A stretch of DNA of 64,000 bases from Morella rubra (taxonomy: Eukaryota > Streptophyta > Magnoliopsida > Fagales > Myricaceae), in contig CM025850.1 of NCBI GenBank assembly GCA_003952965.2, positions 13,445,544 to 13,509,543 on the forward strand, written 5' to 3'. Within the stretch, counting starts at the first letter, position 1; every line of letters starts with the position of its first letter. The position numbers were made by a program, and so were the translations under genes. Positions 45,901 through 58,600 of the stretch are shown piece by piece. Under the pieces are notes generated by a model. It was given only the letters and a program-made list of their open reading frames with translations. It had not been told where the DNA came from and did no database searches.

Positions 45901-48377
45901 CAAGAACCACCCTTTTTTCCGTTAACGACTCTTCCCTAACAACTTGTTCACTTCCTATGTAAGATCTTGTTGAAACGTGACGAACAAAAGAATGAGACAA
46001 TTCTCAAAGCTCTTTCTTTGTACTGCAAGAAATTGTCCACAAAGTTACATACCCAAAAAATGCAAATATCTTGTCACTCAATTAGGAGTCATGTTAGAAA
46101 AACTAGCTAGGAAGAGAATGCCCTTCTATGAGAGGGAATAAGGAGAAGGGGGAGGAAGAAGAACAGGCAACACTCACCATTAAGCAGATTGATAGTCACT
46201 TCGTTGTTACTTCTTATAACTCCCAAGGACAGGAGGCCAATTACAAGGAGATAAGACTGTCTTTAAGTCCGTTTCATGTTCAAAATGCAATGCCCTAGTA
46301 CTGCCTAAATAACAAAAACTATTAAAATTGATACACTACAAACTTCCAACTTAGTATTAATACGTTATTCAAAACCTGCTAACAGTCTTGCAAACCAATT
46401 CCAAAGACTCACAAGGTTAAGGAACTATTGATGATACGGAAAGTGTTAGTTAATTCCATGAAGGAGAAGGAATTTGGAGCTTTCAGGTGCAAAAAACTAA
46501 GGACACAACGAGCAGAACACCACAGATCATTATCTAAGCCGTAATTCGAAAGAACTCTATGTTACTATGTACGACTAATTCTAGTGCTATAAGAGTACTG
46601 CACAAAGGTATACGACATTGATTCGGGTCATGAAAGACGTCAGATGGAACCTTGTCCAATTGAAACTAATACATCTATCTAGAAAGCCGTGTAAATGTGT
46701 CTAGAATTTTCTACAGATCGTGAAAATTAAGGCTCATCATCGCGTATAGAGTCCAAATCGTCCAATGTAAGCCTCAGTACATACCTGCATGATACTCTCA
46801 CACCATAATCTGCCATCCACACCCACTTCTCTGAAAATGTCCTAAGACATCTGAATAAGGGTTTACTGCTTATGTATGAGACAAGTAGCCCTGACGGGTT
46901 TAGAGTTGGCACGAGATCTAGGTTAACTCTCTACAAAGATAAGACCTTGCCTTGACAGTATCAAGAACAAAGATCACTATCTAGTACAACTGAGCAAAAG
47001 CTACTCCAGCAACTCCTTACAAGGATCACTATCTCCTCAACACAACGTACAGTTGAAGGTATTCTAGAAAACAACTTATACTCTCTATGTTCTATGTTCA
47101 AACATATTAGTAGTTCTAGTTACATCCAGTAAATGCATCTAATAGACTCTAGACCGCAATTATGTGATTCTTACTAAGCAGCTAGCCCAAAAATCTCCAA
47201 TAACAAAGGTTGTCAACTTATCTAAAGTGGAACGAAAACATAGTCCAGACTAAAAATTATTAGATGCATTTACTGGTATGTAATTAGCATTCAAAAGTTT
47301 TGGAAACTCTCCCTCTTTTCGATAACCTTGTTAAGGATTTTTTTTTTTTCCTTTTTCCTTGAAACGAAAACTTAATCAGAAGCCTGTTCTTGCCTCTAAG
47401 TTTAACCATCATCATGAACGTTTCCCTTGGTTATGGAAAAATCATAAGCCACTTGACATCAACAAATGGCTAATGAGTAATCTGCGGGGATGGGATTGCT
47501 CTTATGATACCTATATTTATCTATTTCGATTCCCCAACTTAATTACCATGAAGACTACAACCCACCTGAGCAATCAGAGGATCCCAACAATTGGCTTAAC
47601 TTTTTCCCCACGTTCTTGTCAGTGTATGTTTCATTTCTCTGCTAAGCAAAAGGTAAAGAAGCGTTGCAGTACAAAGGAGAGATACTTGGACTAGATATGC
47701 AACAAATCACAAGTCGATATTCCACATGAGATAGAAAAATTAATGAGAAAGAAATGATGCAAGTAAATATTAACTTAAAGAACATCAAAAGTAATCTTGC
47801 ATGGTACAAGTATTCGTACTTCTTTGGGCAAATATAATTTACCCCTTTGATTAAAATATTATCATTAAAATTTTGTCATATGGCCTAGTTTCATCCATAT
47901 TAACCAAGGTATCAAATTGCAACAAAAAAGAAAAAGGAAAAGAGAATTCAGGGCGGCCTATTGTTGAGAATGGTAGTTTCTGAGGCGTGTTGCAAATAGA
48001 ATGCTACTTTATGCGGTTAGAGTCAAATTTTCTCCAACTTTCTATTTTGGACTAAAAATTATCTCATCTTCGCTTATGGCTCAAATGTTCTAGATGAGGT
48101 AGTTTCTGATTTTCAATCAGCTTGATAGGGCGGGTATTTGATTAACTCATAAAAACTGTATTCAAAGGTAGGTTTAGAAACAAATTTATATGATGGAAAC
48201 TTATTTAGTATGAAAATATCCAAGAGATAGTCCAAATATAACTGCAACCAAACAGAAGATTTCAACTACATCCCTTATATCAAGCAGAGATAAAAGAGCC
48301 AAGAAGTTCATTGCAAAAGCCCTGCTCCATAACTGCATAACCTAAGGTAGCTTCTAATGATGATTAATCACATGAGT

Positions 48378-48737
48378 GTTCCCAATTCTTGTGGAGAAAA
48401 CGTAAGGAAATTGAAGAAAAATATAGTAATTCTTTTCTTCCTACAAGGAGAAACCAATACACAGTTTTTCTCAAATATCGATCACTAACCTCCTGAATAA
48501 AATCCACTTGCTAACAATGACAAGCCCTAATGAGTACACTAGAGTTTTCTAACCTGTTCCCAATTCTTGTGGAGAAAACGTAAGGAAATTGAAGAAAAAT
48601 ATAGTAATTATTTTCTTCCTACAAGGAGAAACCAATGCACAAAGTTTTTTTTCTCAAATATCGATCACGAACCTTCTGAATAAAATCCACTTGCTAACAA
48701 TGACAAGCCCTAATGGTACACTAGAGTTTTCTAACCT
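48378..48737 (+). repeat. 178-bp tandem duplication
   Basis: Copies begin GTTCCCAATTCTTGTGGAGA at 48378 and 48556, and both end in 'ctagagttttctaacct'. A few substitutions and short indels separate them. Confidence 0.9.
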
Positions 48738-50149
48738 AAAAAATAGCGCAATGGTTGACTCTCCACTTTCTCCATCATTTTGGCACACAACGAAACTAGT
48801 CCACTAAGCTTTCTAAATTTTTCAAATCATGAATGGTTACTAGCCCCCGGGGGATGTCATTCTAACAATAACAAAAGCCACCTTATATGTAAAACAAGTT
48901 TGTCTGCTTGTTCTCCTTTGAAAATAAGAAATGAGTTTGACTAGAACTTTCTACCAACAGCCAATCTTTATCTCGGTTCACAATCCCCTACTTTTTGCAC
49001 TTTGCCCAACTCCAAGCACGAACTCAAATCCCTATCTTACAGCAACAAATGTAAGTAGCTACTTTCTCACTGTTATCCTGCACTGCCTTATCCCCCAAGG
49101 AACGTTCGCGTCATCTTCTTATCCGCAACTGTTGAGAAATCTTTTGTGGCACAAGGAACAGCTCAATCAACCTAATTCCCTAAAATCATTAAATTTTTGT
49201 AACTGCATTTTGCGTAGGATTGAAATCACGTTAACCATTTTGAACTATAGCAAATATTGCCTGAAATCTTAATTTCATTTAATTATATACTTACAAGCTA
49301 TGGACAAAATATCTTGCTTGTTCCCAAATCTATATGGTGAATCAAATGAATCTATATGGTGAATCAAATGAAGGACCATATGAAGTTACACCAATTACAA
49401 AATCATCCAGGTTAATTCCTACGTGCCCAACTGGTTGTCATGCCACATAGAAACTGTAATGAGAGAGTATTAGATGTTTAAGTTGAAGAAAACCACCATT
49501 TAGAGTCTCACTTATCTCATGAGGATACTACGGAAAAAAAGATGCTGGAACTTCAAACAATTAATTTGCCACCTTTTCTTGATGATAAATTTTGATGTGA
49601 GGATTAAATTACTTTCCCTTTCCTATCTTGTTGAAAGCATCAAAATTAACATCGGTCTCCAAGAGGGCAGAATAATAACGAAAGGAATTCAGCAGCATGG
49701 ACCAGGGTATCCCTTCTATATATTGCTAGTGAGCTATTTCAGAAGACAGACAACGCACATGACAAGAGAGACAACCAATGCAAGGCGACGTGCAGGATTC
49801 AAGTCATTTCTGCTAAAGAATTAGCATGCATATTAGCAACAAAGGAAAAAACAAACTGAAAGACCTACATTGCAAAGTGAGAAGTACTAAGATTCCATGC
49901 ATTATTACAACAAGGAATCACAAAAATTCTAGGAATAGAGACCATATATGATGAGCGAAATGAAATGAAAAAGACGATATCAATCTTAAACTTTTGAAGA
50001 ACTTTGTTCTATATCACCCCTCATGGTTGATAACAACAGGGGCAGACCACACACTCCCTTCGCTCCATAAGAGATGTGAAACCCGAAAGAACTAAACTTT
50101 AGGTGTCTTGTCCCTTGTCTCAGAAAGAAGAATTAATGAGAAAAGAATG

Positions 50150-50250
50150 ATGTTAACTCCGCAATCCATGCTTCCTAGGTGCAATTGGGATTTCTCATGA
50201 CTCCAACCTCGGCTAGATATTTCTAAAAACATTACACTTGGTATCAGAGT
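50150..50250 (+). mobile_element. possible LTR retrotransposon remnant with primer binding site
   Basis: TGGTATCAGAGT at 50239-50250 matches the initiator-Met tRNA primer binding site (TGGTATCAGAGC) found just inside the 5' LTR of most plant LTR retrotransposons. The DNA before it (TGTTAACTCC... ending in '...aaaaca') could be a short LTR. A T-loop-like GGGTTCAATCC motif lies near 50585 on the minus strand. No gag-pol was found, so this is at best a solo or TRIM-like relic. Confidence 0.35.
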
Positions 50251-52390
50251 GGACCTAATAACCACAATGTAGTGCTTTGAGGCTCCGACGAGAATTATAA
50301 GAGTTCAAGAAGAGGATATCATAATATCTCATGTGCAAATAGTATGAGAAAAGAGAAGCAATGAAAACAAAAACAGAACAACCTTGACTAATTCTTTTCC
50401 AGCATAGTACGCTCGCTAGCTAGTTTGGACTTCTTTAGTGGTTACATAATCGAACAAATACAAATTGCTTGGATGTGTTTGAAATTAGTCATGGGATAAA
50501 TTGCACAAAAAGCTCTTCCTAGGATTTTATTGTGTGTCTCAATATAAACAGTCCAACTCTTAAAACGTGACAGATGTGGATTGAACCCACATACGACGGA
50601 TTCATACTACACTACACATTTTCCCTTTTAAGTGATTCAAAAGGCTTCAAACCATGCATTTTCCGTTACTTTCGAAGTTCATACCTTGGAAAGTTATCCA
50701 TAATACAGGGACATGGATGGCTTACTTGTTTAAGATATACACTTGTAAGAATGTTAATAATTTAACTTGATATTTTCATAACTTACACTATTCCCCTCAA
50801 ATTTTTTAGTTAGATACTAGTCTCTCTTAGACAGACAGGCATCATCCTCAAGGAATCGGAATAAACAAATGGAAACTACTATTATTGCCTTTAAAAGTGG
50901 AATGACTGTTGATCTCTCTAGAGAGTAGCTAGAAAAGTTACGATTTGGACACAAGCAATATGTAAGGGAGCTTGCCCTTTAGACTAATTTTGTCTTCACA
51001 AACTTGGTTCTTTATACAGTTCAGAATCCTCTCTTCTCTGCTCTTTTTTTTTTTTTTTTTTTACCCTTTGTTTATAAACTCATTTATTTTCCAAAACACC
51101 AAACTTTTACATGGAATGTAATTTTCCGGAGAGAAAACTACAAAACCGAGGAATTCAGTTAAATACAGACTCTATAGAAAAAATTGGATGTTTTCTTTAT
51201 TTTTAGAGAAATCTTCACTTTTAACTCCCAAATTATCAGTCTAATATCAGTTACCAGTCTCAACTTTTAATTTCATCACATTAAGTCCTCAAAGTTTTTC
51301 AATTGATCAATTTCAGCCCTTTGTCCATTTTCCTTTTAAAGATGGCAGAAATAAGTCCACAAAGATAAAAATACCCCCAACAAAGATATCCTAAGAGACC
51401 AATTGATTTAGAGGTATTTTCATCTTTCTCAGCTTCTTTTTGTCCATTTTTACCGAAGGAATGGACGAAGCACTGCATTGATAAAATGTGGACCTTGGGG
51501 CATAATGTGATGAAATTGAAAGTTTGCACCAATAAATGACATTTAATAATAGTTCATGAACTAAAAGTGAAAATTTTCTTACTTTGTACATAAAATTATA
51601 ATGTGCCACGTTATAGACTCTTAAGGACCTTCGCTGCCACTTGAGCGACCGGTGGGTTAGTCTCAACTATATTTCACCGGCACTTTATTACGAGTTTTAC
51701 GAGGCCTGCCTCCGACATGCATGGGCTTTAGCAAAAGCCGAAAGGAATAGGATCGGCCCCTCATGTCCTTCAACAAACCTATTTAGCGACTCAAACCCTA
51801 AAGCAACTGCCCCCAGAACCCGATAGTGAACCGAGCCGCTGCCATGTGGAACGGCTTGGTAGGAACTAGGAAGAAAAGAATTGGGATTTTAAAGCTAGCA
51901 GTGCGTCAGTTTTTGTAAAAGTGGAGCTTGCTTAATTCCTCTGACTGCCTAACCATGGCCTAGCCAACACACAAGCTAACACCTGGCGTGGACTTACAGA
52001 TGCTAGAAATAAGGAAACCAAGGAGAGAACAAAAAAAGAGACAACCAGCCGATCCTCGTTCACAGCAATCCATGCAGGAATCAAATAAAGACAATTTAAT
52101 ATGTGACACCCATAAAAATATGCCCAATCGTTCAATTCTTTATGATTACCACGAAAGCAAAACAGTTTATGGTATTGCACACAACAAGTAAATCCAAAAA
52201 GCAAACACGAATAAATAAAAATACAGAAAGGAGAAAACAAAAAAAGGACATGTAAACGTAAGTCGGGGAAAAGTACAAACCCATGTCAAGAATTAGGCAG
52301 AGAACCAAACAAGCACCGTTATAGACTATAGAGAGCAATGTCCTACGACCAAAATAAAAACAAGTAATAAAAAGGAAAAGACCACTGTAG

Positions 52391-52438
52391 CTTACCAGGA
52401 AGGAGATGGGCCAAAATGGATGTTATTCTTACAGGAAC
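52391..52438 (-). other. TCP gene 3' UTR with probable intron donor
   Basis: On the minus strand, 43 nt after the stop codon, CCTTCCTG|GTAAGC is a near-consensus splice donor (GT at 52395-52394). A 3' UTR intron is likely. The acceptor, further left, was not identified. Confidence 0.45.
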
Positions 52439-53830
52439 TCAGTTCTTCCCTTTTCCCTTCTGGTCTGAATGCCGGCTACCGTCACCGTAGCAGAGCTGCA
52501 AGCGGCCATCGAATCCAGATGGGAACTGGTGGTGGTGGTGGTGGTGGTGATTCTCCATGGGCGGAGACGCTGAAGCAGCCGAAGCCATGAAGAAGGGTAC
52601 ATTTGGTCCGTCTATAGAAGAAAACCTCTGGAGGTGAGGCAAAAGAGACGGTGAATTGGACTGAAGGGTCCCCCTGTTGTAACCAGCAAGGCCGGAAGAG
52701 ATGGTGAAGTTGAGGTTGTAGTCACCCGGCCCTCCGCCTGGCTGCGACGTCACTGCGGCCACCGGGATGAGATGGTCAGGTACGAAAGGGAAATGCTGCA
52801 GCTCTGAATGATTATCTCCCGATACATTGAAAGCCGGCACCGACATTGTCATTGTTTGTGGAAGGGAATTTGCCAGATGGATTTGTCCCGAGAACCCGGA
52901 TGAGTGATGGGCTCGGGACGAGGGCCCCAGCAGCCCCGAGTCAAAATAGTCCATTGGGGTCGAACAAGGCCACTGCCTCGCCGCCTTGTGAAAAACATTA
53001 GGCTCAGTGCCGGAGTTTTGATGAGTTGAGCCAGTGGGACTAGCAGAATTATTGTTAACACTGTTAATTCCACCGGTGAGGAGCTCAGTAAATGAAGAAC
53101 TGTGCGAAATTTGGTTCACGTTTTGTGCAATGCGAGAGTCATTGTCCTTCTCTTTCTCTTTAGCTGCTCTCTCCCTGGCCCTCTCACGCGCTTTCACGCG
53201 GATTTCAGACCGCGAGAGGGACAAACCAGAGCCCTTGCTTGTCTCAGAGGTGCTGCTACAAGCGGACTTGGACAAAGAAAGGTGTTGACTTTGGTTTTGC
53301 TGGAAATTGGGGTCACCATCTAATTCCACCTCAGCCGAATCAAACCCTTGTTCCGTACCCTCACTCGCCCTCTTCTCATCACTCAGTTGCTTTGGGGTAT
53401 CAGGAAAATTGTTATTCAGCGAAGGGAGCTCAGCTATAGCATGGGCCGCGGCCTTGATCAGCCACTCAACAGCTTTGCTTGGTTGATCGTAACCCAGCCG
53501 ATCTTGAAGATCATAGAACTGAATCGCCGTGTTAACCGATAACCTAACCCTCCGGTCTCTTAAACCCTTGGACGTCCAGACCTTGCTGTGGCGATCTTTG
53601 CCACCGGAGGCCCGAGAAACCCTAATGATCCGCGACGAGTTGTGCCAGCCGCGAAGCCGGTTGGCATTCCCACCGGCATCGCCTCCCGGGCCAAAACTCC
53701 CAACCCTTTTGAGCTCTCCATCGTCTTCGTCATCTGGGTAGTGGTCGGAAGCTCCTCTTGAGCTTATCTTGGTGTTGTCATTTCTGCCATTTTGAACCCT
53801 TGAGAACTTATGAATCTCTTCCACCTCCAT
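52439..53830 (-). CDS. TCP2: CIN-class TCP transcription factor (TCP2-like)
   Basis: Intronless coding sequence of 463 aa. The TCP bHLH-like DNA-binding/dimerisation domain spans about residues 77-136 ([50 protein letters not shown]). It lacks the four-residue deletion of class I, so this is class II. An Arg/Glu-rich R domain (about 210-228, [19 protein letters not shown]) is typical of TCP2/TCP24 and CYC types. A miR319 site lies at codons about 385-392. The C-terminus has a His run ([11 protein letters not shown]). CIN-class TCPs are nuclear factors that bind GGNCC-type sites and drive the change from cell division to differentiation in leaves and petals. A TCP2 assignment over TCP24 rests on the R domain plus synteny with the KH and F-box genes. 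It is longer than Arabidopsis TCP2 (about 365 aa), as in many woody species. Confidence 0.95.
   Translation of the reverse strand: MEVEEIHKFSRVQNGRNDNTKISSRGASDHYPDDEDDGELKRVGSFGPGGDAGGNANRLRGWHNSSRIIRVSRASGGKDRHSKVWTSKGLRDRRVRLSVNTAIQFYDLQDRLGYDQPSKAVEWLIKAAAHAIAELPSLNNNFPDTPKQLSDEKRASEGTEQGFDSAEVELDGDPNFQQNQSQHLSLSKSACSSTSETSKGSGLSLSRSEIRVKARERARERAAKEKEKDNDSRIAQNVNQISHSSSFTELLTGGINSVNNNSASPTGSTHQNSGTEPNVFHKAARQWPCSTPMDYFDSGLLGPSSRAHHSSGFSGQIHLANSLPQTMTMSVPAFNVSGDNHSELQHFPFVPDHLIPVAAVTSQPGGGPGDYNLNFTISSGLAGYNRGTLQSNSPSLLPHLQRFSSIDGPNVPFFMASAASASPPMENHHHHHHHQFPSGFDGRLQLCYGDGSRHSDQKGKGKN
52656..52676 (-). promoter_or_regulatory. TCP2: miR319 target site in the TCP coding sequence
   Basis: The plus strand here reads TTGGACTGAAGGGTCCCCCT, which follows miR319 (TTGGACTGAAGGGAGCTCCC) through the first 13 positions, with mismatches only in the tail after the seed and cleavage centre. 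The mRNA sense is GGGGGACCCTTCAGTCCAA, the form found in TCP2/3/4/10/24. It encodes RGTLQSNS. Slicing by miR319 restricts these TCPs in young organs. Confidence 0.9.
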
Positions 53831-55600
53831 ACCACTTTCATGCCTTTCTCAGACAGTTTCTCATACAATCACGCACACCCTTTTGGTTTCTGAGGTTTGT
53901 TTCTCTTATCCTTCTTTACTTCTAGTGAGAGAGAGATAAATATAGAGATAGGAAGAGTAGGTGTTTTGTTTTTAGAAAGAGGAAGAGATGTGATGAGAGT
54001 ACAGGTGGGGTTGCTGTGTCCTATGCATATTGATGACGATAATTCAGAGAGTACTTTGGCTGTGTAGTGATAAAAAGGCCTTCTTTTACGCTGCCGATAT
54101 ATCACGGTCCAAGTCAGTGAAGGCTAGCAGTAGCTCTCGTTTAAGCTTTTTGCAGTCGCAGACCACCAGACCGCCTTTCAAAAGCAAAGCCTGAATTGGT
54201 CTGAGAACCTCAGCCTCCTCAGCCCTGCAAACACCAAAAGAAAATTTTACCCACCAAAAAAAAAGTCATTCGCGAGTCAAAATTGAAAAACAAGAAAAAG
54301 CATCAGATGCTTAATGGTTGATACGTACAGACACAGTTCTTTAACCACTCAGTCCTTACAGAGCTGAGAGAGGATGGATCTGACTTTGTTCTTGCTTCGT
54401 GTACATAGAGCTAGAAGGCTTTTAGCCCCCGTCTCAGGACTTAGAAGACTTAAAACCTTGGTATGCTTTTAACGACGATAAGCTCTAGCAAAAGTAGAAA
54501 CAGAAGGAGCAGGCTATATACCTTGATCTGACCCTTTGTGCTTCAGATTCAAGCTATAGCAGACGCAGTAAATAAAGTACTCTTCGCCGATCTGAGCCTA
54601 ACCCTTTTATGGCCTCATCCCCGTATTTAAAGCTTTGTCCAGACCCTAAAAATGCCAGACATTACTACATTACTGTCAAGCTTAACCATATCACCAATAA
54701 TAAATTCAAACACTGTCCGTAAATTACCAACAAAAGAGAGAGAAGGGAGTCAGAGAGAGGAAGTGACTCAATTTTCTTTGCTTTGAAGATTGGTTAGAGC
54801 CTGACAGGTGTGTTAAGCTATCAGTTCCGCTTTGTTTCGTTAAGACTAATTATTAAGAAACTCCGTTTAATTAGGCAATTTGGATAAGCACCTAAAGCTG
54901 ACAGATCTGTGGTCTGAAAGCTTCTTGAATCACAACCTGCAATTTCAGCTCGTTTCAGTAACAACTTCTCAGATCATCAGCTCGTTAATAAAACACACCC
55001 ACAACACACAAGAAATCAACTAGATAAAATTCCCATAACTCACAGCTCTCTGCAATCTTGCTGTTCCACTTCGGAAACTGAAAGACAGAGAGCAGTAAAA
55101 TCGGATATAAACAAAAGAGATCGAAGCGGAGGACCTGCCTTGGAAGTACGGTGTTTCCAGAACGCGGACTTTGTGCTCTTCGAGTTTCCAACTCTTGTTT
55201 CTTTTCTTTTGTTTTCTGTTTTTTCGTTTTCTTTTTCTTTCTTTCTCCTTGTCACTGTCTTTCCGTTTCGCTTTGCTTTGCTCACTTGTTTTATCCACAG
55301 CTAATGAAAACCACAAAATTCAGCATGAGCTGGGGAAATTGGCTAGGGACTGAAAATTGGAAAGAGATTTGCATTTACAAGTATGGAACGAAAGGCAGTT
55401 GTAGCGGTTGAGGGATAGACATCTACATGAAGTGGATTAGGGTTGGTTGGTTTGTTTGGACTGTGAGAAAGTGAAAGGAAAATCCGGGGATGAGGGAATT
55501 GTGAGGGAATGGGAGGGAGGAAGGGAGAGTTGGGAGAGAGGGAGAAAAGAAGTAGCGGAATGGATCACTTGGATGGGAGAAGATGGTCTTGGAGGTTCAA
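53831..55600 (-). other. TCP2: TCP gene 5' leader and upstream region
   Basis: Upstream of the ATG on the minus strand there is at least one acceptor-like site (TTTGCAG|GGCTGAGG, about 54222), followed by leader-like DNA. This suggests an intron within the 5' UTR further upstream. Pyrimidine-rich leader-like DNA recurs at about 55190-55270. GA-rich DNA (55495-55560) may mark the distal promoter. The exact exon structure and start site cannot be set from sequence alone. Confidence 0.4.
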
Positions 55601-58600
55601 AAGTGCCCTAAAGCGAAGCAACGAGGGTTCCTCCCCATTCGAGCAAATCACCGGGCTTATCGGGAAAGGACAGACACTGCGCCGTTCCCCACTTAAAAAT
55701 CTCTCCTCTCTACTATTTTGCCCCTCTTCCTTTCCCTTTCTTACTCTTTTGGCCTTCTCTTTTTCCTTTTTTCCCTAAATTGGATTTGGCTTCAAATTTG
55801 TGTTCTATTTATTGTCGTCTTTATTCCTGACATATGGATTTTCTTTTTTCTTTTTTGTCTTGGATATTTCTTGATAACAGTTTAAAATAATTTTGTTCCT
55901 ATATTCTATGAACTGGACCACTTTGAGTGATGTCTTCCTATCCGTATTGAATAAAGGGAACAATTTGCAGATTAAAGGGTTGAGTAATTTGTGGATTAAA
56001 GCCCCACCGGAGAGATTCAGTTCCAAGAATAAAATTCAAATAGCTTGCTGTTACTAAACGGATCTCATTCAGTGCAGGCCAGCATTAATGAGTTATAATC
56101 GAGTTAGTTAGTATCCAAAAAATGTCTTGTTTTAACACGTGTCATCTTGATGGTTTCTTTTATGAAGTACAAAAAATTTCCAATTCCATGAGAAAAACAG
56201 AAAAATTAAATACTTGATTCAATGCCATATTGTAGCAAAATAATAGAAATCTGAATATATTTTTTGCGAGAAAATGGTAGTGAAGTGATTTTACTAACAA
56301 GTCCATGAGGGAAAATGAAAACACCAGTAGAATAAACAAAAGCTATACCACCAGTAGATAAACAATCAATGGACTATTTTATTTGAAGAAAAAAAAAAGG
56401 GATAAAGAATTCATACACTAAAACCTTTTGTTCAATGAAAGCACTCTCAATGCAGTTCGATTTCTCATAAAGGAGAGCCTGAAAAACAAGTTAGGGCCAA
56501 TTTAAAAGTATATCTACCGAAACAAATGCATTCAAAAGCACATCTACTGAAAAATTGCATTTATTTTCATTAGATATCAAGGTGAATCAGACTAGATTTA
56601 ATCAAGATTTGTTACCTTTGATCATGTGTTTTCTCTTTTTTTCTTCTCTGTACTTTTTAATTGGTTTTTGGACCAAACTTTCTTAATTATCACATATATA
56701 TTTATGTACTTGGGGCTTAGCATGTAAAATTAAGCATGGAAGAAGAAGAAAAATCTTTGAAAATCATAGCATCCCTTTGTTGCATCTATCTTTGACAATA
56801 GTTTTTTAGTGCACCAAACTTGACATATATGAAATAAGTACCTGTACTTTATTTAAAGTTTTGTCGTTTCCAGAGTTTAATCATAGGCAATGTAACCTAT
56901 AGGTAGTCCAAACAATTGACATATATGAAATTAAGTACATTAATTAACTGACTTTATTATAAACTGACCCTGCTCCATGCACCTACTCAAAACCTTCCCT
57001 TGGGCAGTTTGTCGTTTCCAGCTTAATTAGTGTACTCTAGTGGTAGTACATATAATTTATGTACTTTTTTATGTTAAATTATACAACATCCAAGGACCCA
57101 TATAGACTATAAACTCCTCCTATACATTTTATTTTTCAACCTTCATTATGTAGGAGAAAATTAAAGCGGGAAAAAAAAGAAAAAAAACCAAAGATTTCGG
57201 CTAATAATATTATAATCCATGCGGGGGGGACGTACAAAAGAAAACAAAAAAGATCGAGGAACTGCTTTTGAGAGGACGATTCTGAAGCCACGAAGATGCA
57301 AATTTTGTAGTAAAAATATATTCTTCTTTTTTTCCACCAAAATTTTATGCTTCCTATTACACGCACATGGCTCAAGAAAAAAAGTATAACTTTTTTATTT
57401 TTTTTTTAAAAAAAACTAACCCGCCTGAATCGATCTAGGATTGCCACGACTACTTTATCATTTGAGAAACGTAAAGCAAAATCAACGCTATATATTTGGC
57501 GTTCTATAAAAGCATGATTATTAATTGTACGATCGATAAATGATGTTATGTGTATTTTTTTTTTTTTCGGAAAGAAAGTCTTTTACTTGCATAAGTTGAG
57601 ATGCCATTTCATTAATATTTCACTTTAAAAAAAAAAAAAATTGTACTGCGTTGAATTAATGTACGGACTTCTCGTGTGTCATTTGATATGATCTGATATG
57701 CAGCCTATTGGCGTGAAGGGAAATTAATGATCAGGGAACACAGTTATACGGCCTGCAACCTATTCAGTGCTTTGCTGGTATACAGGCAGTCAATAAAATC
57801 AAGAGCTGGACTTGTACTTTGCTGCATCATTTAAAGGCCAGCTACACAGTTAACCTTTTGTCTGCAAATAGCTAGCTAGGAGAAATCAATAAAAAGCAAA
57901 TAGGCATCCATGCATGCATGTATTGTACTCATCTAAAGTGGGTTAGCTTTTGCCCTTTCTTTAGGGTATTTTGCTGCAATCAATTGTGCCTGCCCTTGAT
58001 CTAAAATTGTCTTACACATGGGTTCCATGGCTTGACGATACTGCCTATTCTCCCATTGCTGACCTCCTATTCAGTCCTGAGAATACCTAACATTTCTTTA
58101 TTGTATAGCTATATTCAAATAATCCATTGCATGTATTGTCTAAATAAGGGTTCAATAGACTGTTGCCTCTAAAGGGCTTACATTTCTTTGAGATTCTATC
58201 TGATCCTGAGAATACCTACTTCCACTAAGTGATAGTTAGTACCACTAAGCTTCAAATAGTGGAGAATATCCCTTGGAATATTTAAGTCTAGGACCTAAAA
58301 TATATATATATAAGGTCCATTAGAGTTGGATCGAGTTAACACATTGGTAAATTTCAAGTACTTGAAATTATCCTACAGCTTAGATACCAAGTATAAATAA
58401 CAGAATCCGAATCTCGGCCAACGACGTGGGAAGGATTGTATGCTAGAGAGTCCAAGTTGATTTTCTTTAAATCCTAAAATGATCATTATTATATAAGTAA
58501 AACACCCGTAAAAGAAGAAAATAAAAAAATTTTAATTACAAGTTGGCAGGATTGTAATTTTCATAAAATATACAGGTTGTTTCGAAGACGATGGAAAGGA

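Larger units (their letters stand above)
45901..52394. other. gene-poor DNA downstream of the TCP gene
   Basis: No coding gene was recognised in either strand. Contents are a 178-bp tandem duplication (48378-48737), a 22-bp duplication near 49330-49372, a possible LTR remnant around 50239, a poly-T run at about 51043-51061, and a GC-richer island at 51605-51860 with an AAACCCTA motif whose role is unknown. Confidence 0.45.

Noticed and set aside
50570-50600. Minus-strand GTGGGTTCAATCCACA resembling a tRNA T-arm
   Set aside because: No complete cloverleaf upstream; more likely part of the repeat remnant near 50.2-50.6 kb.
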